DNA of 23,649 bases, from positions 1-23,649 of the forward strand of contig CALEYP010000045.1 of NCBI GenBank assembly GCA_937924895.1. The letters are read 5' to 3'. The stretch comes from an uncultured Alphaproteobacteria bacterium. GTDB lineage: Bacteria; Pseudomonadota; Alphaproteobacteria; Puniceispirillales; Puniceispirillaceae. The notes below the pieces were generated by a model, which saw only the letters and a list, made by a program, of their open reading frames with translations, was not told the DNA's origin and did not search any database. Position 1 is the stretch's first letter. Every line of letters begins with the position of its first letter. Position numbers and translations under genes: made by a program. Below are positions 1-8,783 of this stretch, in pieces.

Positions 1-340
1 CATGCGCGCCAATTTTAGGCGTGCCATCACCGAGAACACGTGCGCCTTCAGCTATCATCTTATCTCGCATGGCTTCTAAATCTTCGACATCAAAACAAAT
101 ATGATGCATACCGCCATCGGGATTCCGTTCTAGGAATTTCGCTATGGGAGACCCCTCACCATAGGCCTCAAGCAATTCAATGCGATTACCTGGCACATCA
201 ACAAACACTACAGTGACACCATGTTCTGGCAAAGTTTGCGGCTCAGAGACAGGGGCCCCTGTCCGTGCTCCCCATTCTTGCGCTGCAATCGTGATATCAG
301 GCACAACAATGGCAATATGATTAATGGTCCCTAACATCAT
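1..340 (-). CDS. mce: Methylmalonyl-CoA epimerase (3' end beyond the window)
   Basis: Partial gene: 113 codons of the N-terminal part are present and the rest runs off base 1. The translation fits the vicinal-oxygen-chelate family of methylmalonyl-CoA epimerases, with an NHIAI start (His8 a probable metal ligand), the segment HGVTVVFVDVP (40-50), RIELLEAYGEGSPIAKFL (53-70), GGMHHICFDV (77-86; His79/80 the second ligand region) and the epimerase ending PKIGAH at the window edge. The enzyme interconverts (2S)- and (2R)-methylmalonyl-CoA between propionyl-CoA carboxylase and methylmalonyl-CoA mutase, in the cytoplasm. The first ATG (338-340) overlaps the rnj stop codon as ATGA; a second ATG follows at once (335-337), so the start is uncertain by one codon. 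The overlap suggests translational coupling to rnj. Confidence 0.9.
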   Translation of the reverse strand, partial: MMLGTINHIAIVVPDITIAAQEWGARTGAPVSEPQTLPEHGVTVVFVDVPGNRIELLEAYGEGSPIAKFLERNPDGGMHHICFDVEDLEAMRDKMIAEGARVLGDGTPKIGAH

Positions 341-2007
341 GCTAAAAGCTCCTGTGCATCGGCTCTTAAAATATGCACCTCAATATTAGGGCGCCGCTTT
401 GTCATCAATTTCGCAACAGACCTCACCGTTGCTGTAATAGCTTGACGAACGGTTTCATCTTGGCGCGCTGTACCACCAAGTGCTTCTAATTTATCTTCAA
501 TACGAAGACTCGCTTCTGCCAAGAAGTCAGCTTCTCTATCCTCATCAATCAAACCTGATTGATGCAATGATGGCGCGAGCAATAATTGACCAGAAGCCCC
601 CAATACGACAGAGACACTCACGGCACCATTCCACAACATCCGGCGACGGGCACGTAGCATTTCTGATTGGATGTCGACAATTTCCCCGCCTTCATGTGTC
701 ATTGCCCCTGTTTGGGCTGTTCCCACACGACTGGCCTTGCCATTTAGCTTAATGATAGCGCCATTATCGGGGATAATCGTTTGCCCCACCTGACAAGAGC
801 GCGCCAGTTCTGCATGCGCCAATAAGTGACGAGCCGTACCATGAACAGGGATAGCAATCTGAGGGCGTACAAGGCCATACATCTCAGCGACTTCATCACG
901 TGCTGGATGCCCTGAGACATGAACAGGCGCATCATCATCTGTGACAACCACAATGCCGCGGCGTAAAAGCATATCCTGAATTTTGGCAATAGCTGGCTCA
1001 TTTCCGGGAATTTGGCGTGATGAGTAAATCACCGTATCACCCGGATCCAGATCAATGGTGTCATGAGACCCAGCCGCGATACGTGCCATTGCCGCGCGTG
1101 GCTCGCCCTGTGAGCCGGTGCAGATAATCACAATATTCTCACGCGGGATAAGACCCACATCTGTTTCTTTGACAAAATCTGGCAAATCACGCAGATAACC
1201 CACTTCACGCGCGGCATCGATGGTACGCTGTAAAGCGCGACCCACAACCGCGACAGACCGCTGATTAGCATGGGCGGCACGGACAATAGAATCAATGCGG
1301 GCGACATTACTAGCAAAACAGGTTATCGCAACACGGCCCTCTGCTTTGGCAATTTCTTCCGCAAGCCCTGTTTTTGCCACCTCTTCAGAGGGCGTACGTC
1401 CTTCAACCATTGCATTGGTGCTATCACCGATAAGAGCTAACACCCCTTCATCACCAATTTCGGCAAGGCGCTGTCTGTCTGTGTCAGTCCCAATCCCAGG
1501 CTCTGCATCGAACTTCCAGTCACCCGTATGAAGAACGGTGCCTTGATCGGTGCGCACCACCAAGGCCGCGGGATCAGGAATAGAGTGATTGAGCGCGATA
1601 AGCTCAACCGAAAATGGTCCAAACTGATAGGCTATATTGAAGTCAATCTCATGCATTTCAATGTGGAAATCAACGCGACTCTCTGCCAATTTACGGCGCA
1701 ACAATGCTAACGTAAAGGCTGTGCCATAAACAGGCACGCCAAGACGCTCCCATAAATAGGGAATGGCCCCATAGTGATCTTCATGCGCATGGGTCAGTAA
1801 AAGACCGCATAATTTTTCTTTTCTTTGCTCAATAAAGCTTAGATCTGGCAAGACGACATCAACCCCAGGCATTGATTCATCAGCAAAGCTAATCCCAAGA
1901 TCAACCATCAACCATTGATCTTGATAATGATAAAGATTGGCATTCATGCCAATTTCGCCAGAGCCTCCAAGAGGAACAAAGGTAAAATCTGAAGGTGCAA
2001 TTGTCAT
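337..2007 (-). CDS. rnj: Ribonuclease J (metallo-beta-lactamase/beta-CASP exo-endonuclease)
   Basis: 556 residues, the usual RNase J length. The metallo-beta-lactamase core shows THAHEDH (72-78, zinc ligands His73, His75, Asp77, His78), a later ligand region NHSIPD (140-145, His141) and TGDWKFD (161-167, Asp163). The beta-CASP domain follows, with HVSGHPARDE (363-372) and PVHGTARHL (387-395). Family knowledge: RNase J degrades and processes mRNA and rRNA 5' ends in the cytoplasm and occurs alongside RNase E in many alphaproteobacteria. Its ATG overlaps the coaX stop by four bases (ATGA) and its own stop overlaps mce, so translation is probably coupled across three genes. One oddity: the conserved motif usually reads HGE but is HGT here (Thr391). 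The catalytic metal ligands are intact, so I expect an active enzyme. Confidence 0.95.
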   Translation of the reverse strand: MTIAPSDFTFVPLGGSGEIGMNANLYHYQDQWLMVDLGISFADESMPGVDVVLPDLSFIEQRKEKLCGLLLTHAHEDHYGAIPYLWERLGVPVYGTAFTLALLRRKLAESRVDFHIEMHEIDFNIAYQFGPFSVELIALNHSIPDPAALVVRTDQGTVLHTGDWKFDAEPGIGTDTDRQRLAEIGDEGVLALIGDSTNAMVEGRTPSEEVAKTGLAEEIAKAEGRVAITCFASNVARIDSIVRAAHANQRSVAVVGRALQRTIDAAREVGYLRDLPDFVKETDVGLIPRENIVIICTGSQGEPRAAMARIAAGSHDTIDLDPGDTVIYSSRQIPGNEPAIAKIQDMLLRRGIVVVTDDDAPVHVSGHPARDEVAEMYGLVRPQIAIPVHGTARHLLAHAELARSCQVGQTIIPDNGAIIKLNGKASRVGTAQTGAMTHEGGEIVDIQSEMLRARRRMLWNGAVSVSVVLGASGQLLLAPSLHQSGLIDEDREADFLAEASLRIEDKLEALGGTARQDETVRQAITATVRSVAKLMTKRRPNIEVHILRADAQELLA

Positions 2008-2789
2008 TCTGTGCCCTTATTCAAATCGTAAATCGCTCGCAGCCCCTGCATCGTAAGAGACGGAACGACATCTGTTATCTGTGACATATGTGGCGCGAAG
2101 TAAGAAGCAAGCCCACCTGTCGCAATGATGGCGTGAGATTGCCCTTCGGCTTGTTCTATTCTGCGAATGATCCCCTCTATCATCGCTGTATAACCCCAGA
2201 AAATGCCAGACCGCATAGCGGCATTCGTATCTCTTCCAATAATTGGCATATCCGCGCCAAATGGCTCAATTTCAATATGAGGCAGGCGCGCTGCTGCATC
2301 AGCCAACGCCTTGGCCGATAGACGGATACCCGGCGCAATCACGCCGCCCGCATAAATGCCCCCTACCCGGACAAGATCAAATGTCGTGGCTGTTCCAAAA
2401 TCTAGAATGATGGCTGGACCATCGGTAATGCTAGTAGCCGCAAAGGCGTTGACAAGACGATCAGCGCCTGCTTGTGCCGGCATATCAATATCAATGCTGA
2501 TCCCAAGCTCGACCCCAGGATCGCCAATGATAAGCGCGTCCTGTCCCAATCCTGTCTTTGCGAACCGCCGCAATTGATCAGTCACAGCAGGTACAACTGA
2601 TGCGACGATGCAGCCTGTTATATCGATAAGCTGATAAGACGTTAGGGATAGAAGATGGCTAAACCACGCAAGATACTCATCAGAGGTACGCCCTGGCTTT
2701 GTTTCAATGCGCCATTCACCACAGGCATCCTCGCCCTCGAAAAGCGTAAAAACAATATTTGTGTTACCGCAATCAATCGCGAGAAGCAT
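2004..2789 (-). CDS. coaX: Type III pantothenate kinase
   Basis: 261 residues, normal for the CoaX family (ASKHA fold). It phosphorylates pantothenate, the first committed step of coenzyme A synthesis in the cytoplasm. Visible motifs: DCGNTN (6-11, phosphate-binding loop), GADR (108-111), DFGTATTFD (130-138), the GGVIAPG loop (148-154), GRDTNAAMRSG (185-195) and ATGG (223-226). The family is known to need a monovalent cation and to be insensitive to CoA feedback; that is not visible in the sequence. The ATG at 2789 lies inside the end of birA (17-base overlap), preceded by a GGGG-rich ribosome site, and the stop overlaps the rnj start. The product supplies CoA, which relates it loosely to mce (a CoA thioester enzyme) and to birA (acyl-CoA carboxylase activation). 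Confidence 0.95.
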   Translation of the reverse strand: MLLAIDCGNTNIVFTLFEGEDACGEWRIETKPGRTSDEYLAWFSHLLSLTSYQLIDITGCIVASVVPAVTDQLRRFAKTGLGQDALIIGDPGVELGISIDIDMPAQAGADRLVNAFAATSITDGPAIILDFGTATTFDLVRVGGIYAGGVIAPGIRLSAKALADAAARLPHIEIEPFGADMPIIGRDTNAAMRSGIFWGYTAMIEGIIRRIEQAEGQSHAIIATGGLASYFAPHMSQITDVVPSLTMQGLRAIYDLNKGTE

Positions 2790-3543
2790 GGCTTTGCCCC
2801 ATTACATTCACATCACCCGTTGTGATAGGCTGTATCGTGCCATCATCAAGCTGCAAACTTAATGTGCCATCTATTGCCACATCAACTAAAACGCCCTCTA
2901 AGGTACCATGTGTCTGTCGCACAGTGATGGGCGCTCCTTGGAATAATAGATGCTGTTTATATAGCGAATAATGGGCTGAAAAGCCAGCCTGCTGCCAGTT
3001 TTGATAATGGGCCTGTAGTCGTGACAGAAACGCGTTAGCCACCTTTTCAGGGGCAAGCGTAACGCCAGTTTCTGCCTCAACATCTGTGGGAGGGAAGATC
3101 ATATCTGGTACGTGCGGGGCATTCTTCAAATTAACACCACATCCCAGAATGACAAAATCACCCTGCGCCTCTAGCAATAGACCAGATAGTTTTTTATCTC
3201 GGGTGAGCACATCATTGGGCCATTTCAGACCAAGAGGCAAGGATGGGCAAAGGCCCTCTAAGGCCTGAAGCAGTGATAATGCGGCGACAAAAGATAGGGT
3301 GGGCCATTCTTGGCGTGGTCGGTTTGGCTGTAATGCCACAGACAGATACATGCCGTCATCTGGCTCTGACTGCCAATAACGACATTGCCGGCCTCTGCCT
3401 TTGGTTTGCTGACGCGCTAAGACAGCCATCCCTTCTGTGAGGGTGCTATCTTGCAGTAAGATATCAGAGGTTGAGCCAGCCACATCATATAAGGCTATCT
3501 GCCAGCCATAAGGCAAAGTGATGTGGCGGCTCGGTTGTGTCAC
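2773..3543 (-). CDS. birA: Biotin--[acetyl-CoA-carboxylase] ligase, monofunctional type
   Basis: 256 residues. It attaches biotin, through biotinyl-AMP, to the carrier domain of acetyl-CoA and propionyl-CoA carboxylases. Motifs: STSD (24-27), the biotinyl-AMP loop KGRGRQCRYW (48-57), KWPNDV (107-112, catalytic Lys107), KLSGLL (118-123) and GCGVN (134-138), followed by a small C-terminal beta domain. There is no N-terminal helix-turn-helix, so unlike E. coli BirA it should not act as a repressor (class I ligase). The start is GTG at 3541-3543, seven bases after the nuoN stop; no in-frame ATG fits better and the ribosome site is weak, so low expression or coupling to nuoN is likely. The gene overlaps coaX by 17 bases. 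Biotinylated propionyl-CoA carboxylase would feed the epimerase encoded three genes downstream. Confidence 0.93.
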   Translation of the reverse strand: MTQPSRHITLPYGWQIALYDVAGSTSDILLQDSTLTEGMAVLARQQTKGRGRQCRYWQSEPDDGMYLSVALQPNRPRQEWPTLSFVAALSLLQALEGLCPSLPLGLKWPNDVLTRDKKLSGLLLEAQGDFVILGCGVNLKNAPHVPDMIFPPTDVEAETGVTLAPEKVANAFLSRLQAHYQNWQQAGFSAHYSLYKQHLLFQGAPITVRQTHGTLEGVLVDVAIDGTLSLQLDDGTIQPITTGDVNVMGQSHASRD

Positions 3544-3550
3544 GCTGTGC

Positions 3551-5002
3551 TTACAGCCCTACCGCATAAACAGCATCTACCGCGAGGGCAGCCTGTTCTC
3601 TGACAGGACCAATCAAAAAGACAAATAACACGATTAACGCAAGGCAAGCCGTCAAAACAGCACGGTTCTGAAAGGCCAAATCCTTATCAAGTGGTTGTTC
3701 GGCATCTTGGAAATACATCAAGCGAATGATACGCAAATAATAGAATGCGCCAATCACAGATGTAAGAACACCAATAATCGCCAATGGGATAAGCCCAGCA
3801 TTCACCGCTGCCAAGAAGACATACCACTTACCAAAGAAGCCGGCCATTGGCGGAATGCCAGCCATTGAGAACATGATAATCATAAGGCCAGCAGCCAAAA
3901 GCGGATGTGTCGATGACAAACCCTGTAGATCGCTTAGTTTTTCAACCGGCTCACCATCACGGCGCATCAATAAGATGATAGAGAATGACGCCGCCCCCAT
4001 AATAATATAGGTGGTCATATAAATCATCACACCGCTGGCCCCCTCAGCTGTGCCAGCTGCGAGACCACACAGCGCATAGCCCATATGTGCGATTGATGAA
4101 TAAGCCATCATACGCTTGATATTGGACTGCATAATGGCACCAAGAGCACCGACGATCATTGAAATCACGGCCAGGGCCATAATCACCTGTGCCCACTGGA
4201 AAGTAATGCCGCCAAACGCGCCATAGGTGATATTCAAAATCAACGCCATGGCTGCTACTTTTGGGGCAATCGCAAACAAAGCTGTCACTGGTGTAGGCGC
4301 ACCTTCATATACATCTGGTGTCCACATATGGAATGGCGCTGCTGAAATTTTGAACGCCAAACCAGATAGCAAAAAGACCATGCCGATAATGAGGCCGGTT
4401 GATGCCCCTGACGATAAAGCTGCCGCAATCTCACCGAAATTCGTAGAGCCTGTGTAGCCATAGACAAACGACGCACCATAAAGCAGCATCCCGGACGATA
4501 ATGCGCCTAGAAGGAAATATTTCAAGCCGGCTTCTGATGATTTCACGGACTTGGTGCGCATTGCCGCGATGACATAAAGCGGCAAGGATTGCATCTCTAG
4601 CCCCATATAAAGAGACATCAGGTCATTGGCTGAAATCATAAGCAACATACCCAATGTCGCCAACAGCACGAGCAAGTTATATTCAGGACGCTCTAACCCT
4701 TCACCCCATCTATCTTCGACCATCCATGTGGCGGCCATGGCACCAAGCAACACGAGAAGCTTCATGAAATGTGTGACGGCTGATACCGCAAACAAATCAT
4801 TCAAAATCACAGCTGATTGCGGGCCAATGGCATAGACAGACACCAAAGCAATGGCATAGGTACCAAGTGTCAGGCGCTTCACACGCACGCGGTTGGCTTG
4901 ACCTTCTCCACCATAGGCAACAACAAGCACTAGCAATAGGGCCGCAGCGGCCAGAATTAATTCTGGCAATGCGAAAAAGAGGCTATCAAATGAAAACGAC
5001 AT
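3551..5002 (-). CDS. nuoN: NADH-quinone oxidoreductase subunit N
   Basis: 483 residues, a polytopic membrane protein of about 14 helices, one of the three antiporter-like proton-pumping subunits of complex I. It shows the proton-path residues: Glu136 in the helix YMGLEMQSLPLYV, Lys218 in LAFKISAAPFHMWTPDVYEG (215-234) and Lys248 in IAPKVAA, matching E. coli Glu133, Lys217 and Lys247 by position and context. The stretch SSIAHMGYALCGLAAG is also typical. It is the last nuo gene, 12 bases after nuoM; the gap holds GAGGGGAATATT, a good ribosome site. No terminator is visible before birA, seven bases downstream, so the operon continues. No sign of truncation. Confidence 0.97.
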   Translation of the reverse strand: MSFSFDSLFFALPELILAAAALLLVLVVAYGGEGQANRVRVKRLTLGTYAIALVSVYAIGPQSAVILNDLFAVSAVTHFMKLLVLLGAMAATWMVEDRWGEGLERPEYNLLVLLATLGMLLMISANDLMSLYMGLEMQSLPLYVIAAMRTKSVKSSEAGLKYFLLGALSSGMLLYGASFVYGYTGSTNFGEIAAALSSGASTGLIIGMVFLLSGLAFKISAAPFHMWTPDVYEGAPTPVTALFAIAPKVAAMALILNITYGAFGGITFQWAQVIMALAVISMIVGALGAIMQSNIKRMMAYSSIAHMGYALCGLAAGTAEGASGVMIYMTTYIIMGAASFSIILLMRRDGEPVEKLSDLQGLSSTHPLLAAGLMIIMFSMAGIPPMAGFFGKWYVFLAAVNAGLIPLAIIGVLTSVIGAFYYLRIIRLMYFQDAEQPLDKDLAFQNRAVLTACLALIVLFVFLIGPVREQAALAVDAVYAVGL

Positions 5003-5014
5003 AATATTCCCCTC

Positions 5015-6520
5015 TTACTTTAGAGCTGACGCTGTTTGTGCGCCAAATTCCATTTGGGCAAGCAAATCAGTAATCGAAACAGCCATCACATCAAGCAAGG
5101 ATGATGGATAAACACCAAACCAAATCACAAGGATTGTAAGTGGTACAAAGATAAAGGTCTCACGTCCTTCTAAACGCGGCATATCAATCACAGACCGTTT
5201 TACAGCACGACCAAACACAACACGACGATACAGCCATAGCATGTAAGCCGCCCCTAAAATGAGGCCCGTTGCGGCAAATACAGCCACCCAACTTGCCGCT
5301 TGCCATGCGCCAACAAGCACAAGCATTTCGCCAACAAACCCGGATGTGCCTGGCAAACCAACAGATGCCATCATCATCAACATGAACCATGCAGCATAGC
5401 GTGGCATGGAATCAGCCACACCACCATAAGCATCAATATCCCTTGTATGAAGACGGTCATAAACCACACCCACACAGAAGAACAACGCAGCAGATACAAG
5501 ACCGTGGCTGATCATCTGGAACATCGCGCCGGCTACACCCTGCTCATTTAATGAGAAGATACCAATCGTCACAAAGCCCATATGTGCCACAGAAGAATAA
5601 GCAATCAGCTTTTTCATATCTGACTGTGCTAGTGCCACAAGTGATGTGTAAATCACAGCAATCACAGATAACCCAAAAATGTAAGGCGCAAAATAGGCTG
5701 AGGCATCAGGGAACATGGGCAAAGAGAAGCGCAAGAACCCGTAGCCGCCCATCTTCAACAGAACACCAGCCAAAATCATAGACCCAGCTGTCGGCGCTTC
5801 CACATGCGCATCTGGCAACCAAGTATGTACTGGCCACATTGGCACTTTCACAGCAAATGACGCAAAGAAACCAAGGAACAACCAGGTTTGCAATGATGGC
5901 GCAAAGCTAAAGGCTGCCAATTGCGGGATATCTGTTGTGCCAGCTATCGCATACATGGTCAGCATACAAACAAGCATCAAGACAGAACCTGCAAGCGTAT
6001 ATAAGAAGAACTTAAAGGCTGCATAGACACGACGCGGACCGCCCCATACCCCAATAATGAGGAACATGGGGATAAGCACACCTTCGAAGAAGAGATAGAA
6101 CATCAACATATCAAGCGAGGCAAACATACCGATCATCATGGTCTCTAACACCAAGAAGGCGATCATATATTCACGCACGCGATTTGTGATGGCTTTCCAG
6201 CTTGCTAGTATCGCAAAAGGCGTCAAAAAGGTTGAGAGCAGAATAAACGGCATCGAAAGCCCATCTACCCCCATATGGTAGTTGATACCTGTCCCCTCAA
6301 TCCATGTTGCGAATTCTTCAAATTGATAGCCACTTTGGGTGCTATCAAAGCCGAACAACAACAGCAGAGAGATGATAAATGTGAAGCCAGATGTCCAAAT
6401 GGCAACAAGGCGGGCATTTTCATCGGCCGCCGGGCCAGAGGAACGAATCATAAGCAAGAACACCACACCAACCAGTGGCATGAATGTTACTAGTGATAGA
6501 ATAGGCCAATCAGCCATCAT
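5015..6520 (-). CDS. nuoM: NADH-quinone oxidoreductase subunit M
   Basis: 501 residues from the chosen start. Polytopic antiporter-like subunit of the complex I membrane arm. Key residues: Glu146 in YLFFEGVLIPMFLIIGVWGG, Lys225 in AVKVPMWPVHTWLPDAHVEA and Lys256 in VLLKMGGYG, equivalent to E. coli Glu144, Lys234 and Lys265. The reading frame stays open up to 6574, which would add 18 residues inside nuoL, but ATG at 6520 (followed by a second ATG at 6517) lies one base after the nuoL stop and is preceded by a GGGGGAAATTAGG ribosome site; the mature-looking start MMADWPILS also fits the family. This position suggests translational coupling with nuoL. Confidence 0.96.
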   Translation of the reverse strand: MMADWPILSLVTFMPLVGVVFLLMIRSSGPAADENARLVAIWTSGFTFIISLLLLFGFDSTQSGYQFEEFATWIEGTGINYHMGVDGLSMPFILLSTFLTPFAILASWKAITNRVREYMIAFLVLETMMIGMFASLDMLMFYLFFEGVLIPMFLIIGVWGGPRRVYAAFKFFLYTLAGSVLMLVCMLTMYAIAGTTDIPQLAAFSFAPSLQTWLFLGFFASFAVKVPMWPVHTWLPDAHVEAPTAGSMILAGVLLKMGGYGFLRFSLPMFPDASAYFAPYIFGLSVIAVIYTSLVALAQSDMKKLIAYSSVAHMGFVTIGIFSLNEQGVAGAMFQMISHGLVSAALFFCVGVVYDRLHTRDIDAYGGVADSMPRYAAWFMLMMMASVGLPGTSGFVGEMLVLVGAWQAASWVAVFAATGLILGAAYMLWLYRRVVFGRAVKRSVIDMPRLEGRETFIFVPLTILVIWFGVYPSSLLDVMAVSITDLLAQMEFGAQTASALK

Positions 6521-6521
6521 C

Positions 6522-8456
6522 CTAATTTCCCCCGAAACCGCTAAAATACCAAGATAGAAGTACGACGATACCAATCATCATCGCAAAGGCGTAGTGATAG
6601 ACATAACCAGATTGTAGGCGCGATGCCGATTGCGAAATCCGCAATACCATTGCGGTAATCCCGTCAGGACCGAACCCATCAATTGTTGCTTTATCACCGC
6701 GCTGCCATAGCATGGCGCCAATCTTCACAGATGGCTTCACAAAGATCGCATCATAAAGCTCATCGAAATACCATTTGTTAAAGAAGAAGTTATGCACTGG
6801 CTTAAACAGAGATACCACTTTCCCAGGAATTGATGGCATCATGCTGTAGGCAAGATAGGCCAGCGCCACACCAGATGCGGCGAGGAAAATAGGTAATAAT
6901 TTCACCCATTTCGGCACATGATGGGCATTTTCCATGGCTTGATGCTCAGGCAAGATGAAGATCGCATCACCCCAGAATTGCTGGTAATCGTGACCGACAA
7001 ACATCTCATAACCAACAAAGCCAGCAAAAATGGCACCTAGCGCCAATGGAACGAGTGGCAGTAACATCACCTTGGGTGATTCATGAACATGTGACATCAC
7101 ATCAGCAGAGGCGCGCGGCGTGCCATGGAATGCCATGATGAGAAGACGCCAGCTATAAAAGGCTGTGAGAAGCGCGGCTGCACAACCAAGCCAGAATGCC
7201 AGTTGACCAACGCCAGTATGCGCCGCAAAGGCGGCTTCTAGAATCATATCCTTTGAATAGAAACCTGCAAAGAATGGGAAGCCAGCCAACGCAAGCGAGC
7301 CAATCCACATCATCGCATAAGTCACAGGAACCTGGCGCCAGATACCACCCATTTTACGCAGATCTTGTTCATCAGATAGCGCATGTATCACAGAGCCTGC
7401 CCCTAGGAACAAAAGGGCTTTGAAGAAGGCATGCGTTGTGAGATGGAACATGGCGGCAGGATAGGCTGAGACACCCGCTGCGAAGAACATATAACCAAGC
7501 TGCGAACAGGTTGAATAAGCAATCACACGCTTGATATCAAATTGCGTCATGCCAACCGTTGCCGCAAAAATGGCTGTTAGCGCGCCCACAATGGTGATGA
7601 TATCAAGAGCAACCGGTGCATATTCAATCACAGGCGATAAGCGGCAGACCATAAAGACGCCTGCTGTTACCATGGTCGCGGCATGAATGAGCGCAGACAC
7701 AGGTGTTGGGCCTTCCATCGCATCAGGCAGCCACGTATGAAGGCCTAATTGGGCTGATTTCCCCATGGCACCAATGAATAACAAGATTGAGACAAGTTCC
7801 AATGCCGGTACTGACAGCCCAAGGAACATAATCTGTGTGTCAGCCATCGCTGGCGCTAATTTGAAAATCTCGTCAAACTGAACAGTACCAAACAGCGCAA
7901 ACACGGCCAGAATACCAAGTGCAAAGCCAAAGTCACCAACACGGTTTACCACGAAGGCTTTCATCGCAGCGGTATGAGCTGATTCCTTATGATACCAGAA
8001 CCCAATCAGAAGGTATGAGGCAACACCAACCCCTTCCCAGCCAAAGAATAGCTGGACAAGGTTATCAGCTGTGACCAGCATCAACATCGCAAAAGTGAAG
8101 AGGCTCAAATAGGCCATAAAACGACCGCGCGCCGGGTCATGATGCATATAACCCACTGAATAGATATGCACACAAGATGACACACCTGTGACAACAATCA
8201 ACATCACCGCGGTTAGCGTGTCATAACGCAAGGCCCAGCTGGCATCAAAGTCACCAGAGACAATCCAACGTGCGATATCAACTGTTTGGGCATTCCCCCC
8301 AACAGCAACATCAAAGAACGCGATGATTGATAGAAGCAACGAGCCTACCACACCGCCAATAGCAACGGCAGCTGATGCCGCATGACGATGGCTTAGCGAG
8401 AAGTAACCCGCAAGCAACGCGCCCAAAAGCGGTAAAAAGACGATAGCGTGATACAT
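6522..8456 (-). CDS. nuoL: NADH-quinone oxidoreductase subunit L
   Basis: 644 residues, the distal proton-pumping subunit of complex I, with about 16 membrane helices and the long lateral helix expected near the C-terminus. Signature regions: GWEGVGVASYLLIGFWYH (139-156, Glu141), MGKSAQLGLHTWLPDAMEGP (231-250, Lys233), SALIHAATMVTAG (254-266), the broken-helix region STCSQLGYMFFAAG, HAFFKALLFLGAGS (342-355, Lys346) and GFYSKD (398-403, Lys402). These align with E. coli Glu144, Lys229, Lys342 and Lys399. Start ATG at 8456 is ten bases after the nuoK stop with AGGGGACAGG before it. The stop is followed by one base and then nuoM. Nothing is missing. Confidence 0.97.
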   Translation of the reverse strand: MYHAIVFLPLLGALLAGYFSLSHRHAASAAVAIGGVVGSLLLSIIAFFDVAVGGNAQTVDIARWIVSGDFDASWALRYDTLTAVMLIVVTGVSSCVHIYSVGYMHHDPARGRFMAYLSLFTFAMLMLVTADNLVQLFFGWEGVGVASYLLIGFWYHKESAHTAAMKAFVVNRVGDFGFALGILAVFALFGTVQFDEIFKLAPAMADTQIMFLGLSVPALELVSILLFIGAMGKSAQLGLHTWLPDAMEGPTPVSALIHAATMVTAGVFMVCRLSPVIEYAPVALDIITIVGALTAIFAATVGMTQFDIKRVIAYSTCSQLGYMFFAAGVSAYPAAMFHLTTHAFFKALLFLGAGSVIHALSDEQDLRKMGGIWRQVPVTYAMMWIGSLALAGFPFFAGFYSKDMILEAAFAAHTGVGQLAFWLGCAAALLTAFYSWRLLIMAFHGTPRASADVMSHVHESPKVMLLPLVPLALGAIFAGFVGYEMFVGHDYQQFWGDAIFILPEHQAMENAHHVPKWVKLLPIFLAASGVALAYLAYSMMPSIPGKVVSLFKPVHNFFFNKWYFDELYDAIFVKPSVKIGAMLWQRGDKATIDGFGPDGITAMVLRISQSASRLQSGYVYHYAFAMMIGIVVLLSWYFSGFGGN

Positions 8457-8466
8457 AGCCTGTCCC

Positions 8467-8778
8467 CTAGCCTTTCATCACATTGACATCTTCCACCGCA
8501 ATCGACCCACGGTTACGGAAGAAAATCACAAGAATTGCAAGACCAATCGCTGCTTCGGCCGCAGCAACAGTCAAAATAAAGAGAGAGAAAATCTGACCTG
8601 TCAGCTCACCAGCATAGGCTGAGAACGCGACAAGATTAATATTCACCGCAAGCAAAATAAGCTCAATCGACATCAAGATGGTAATGACATTCTTACGGTT
8701 AATGAAAATGCCAAGCACACCAAATGTGAACAAAATAGCAGCAACAGACAGATAATGGGCGAGTGATATTTCAAGCAT
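8467..8778 (-). CDS. nuoK: NADH-quinone oxidoreductase subunit K
   Basis: 103 residues with three membrane helices, the usual length for NuoK. It links the quinone-binding region to the antiporter-like subunits. The two conserved buried glutamates are present: Glu39 in the helix MSIELILLAVNINLVAFS and Glu75 in TVAAAEAAIGLAILV, matching E. coli Glu36 and Glu72. It starts five bases before the nuoJ end coordinate (gap 8779-8783) and is followed ten bases later by nuoL. Confidence 0.97.
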   Translation of the reverse strand: MLEISLAHYLSVAAILFTFGVLGIFINRKNVITILMSIELILLAVNINLVAFSAYAGELTGQIFSLFILTVAAAEAAIGLAILVIFFRNRGSIAVEDVNVMKG

Positions 8779-8783
8779 GTGAC

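Noticed and set aside
6521..6574. Longer nuoM with 18 extra N-terminal residues
   Set aside because: It would overlap nuoL by 53 bases without a better ribosome site; the ATG at 6520 has one and matches the family N-terminus.
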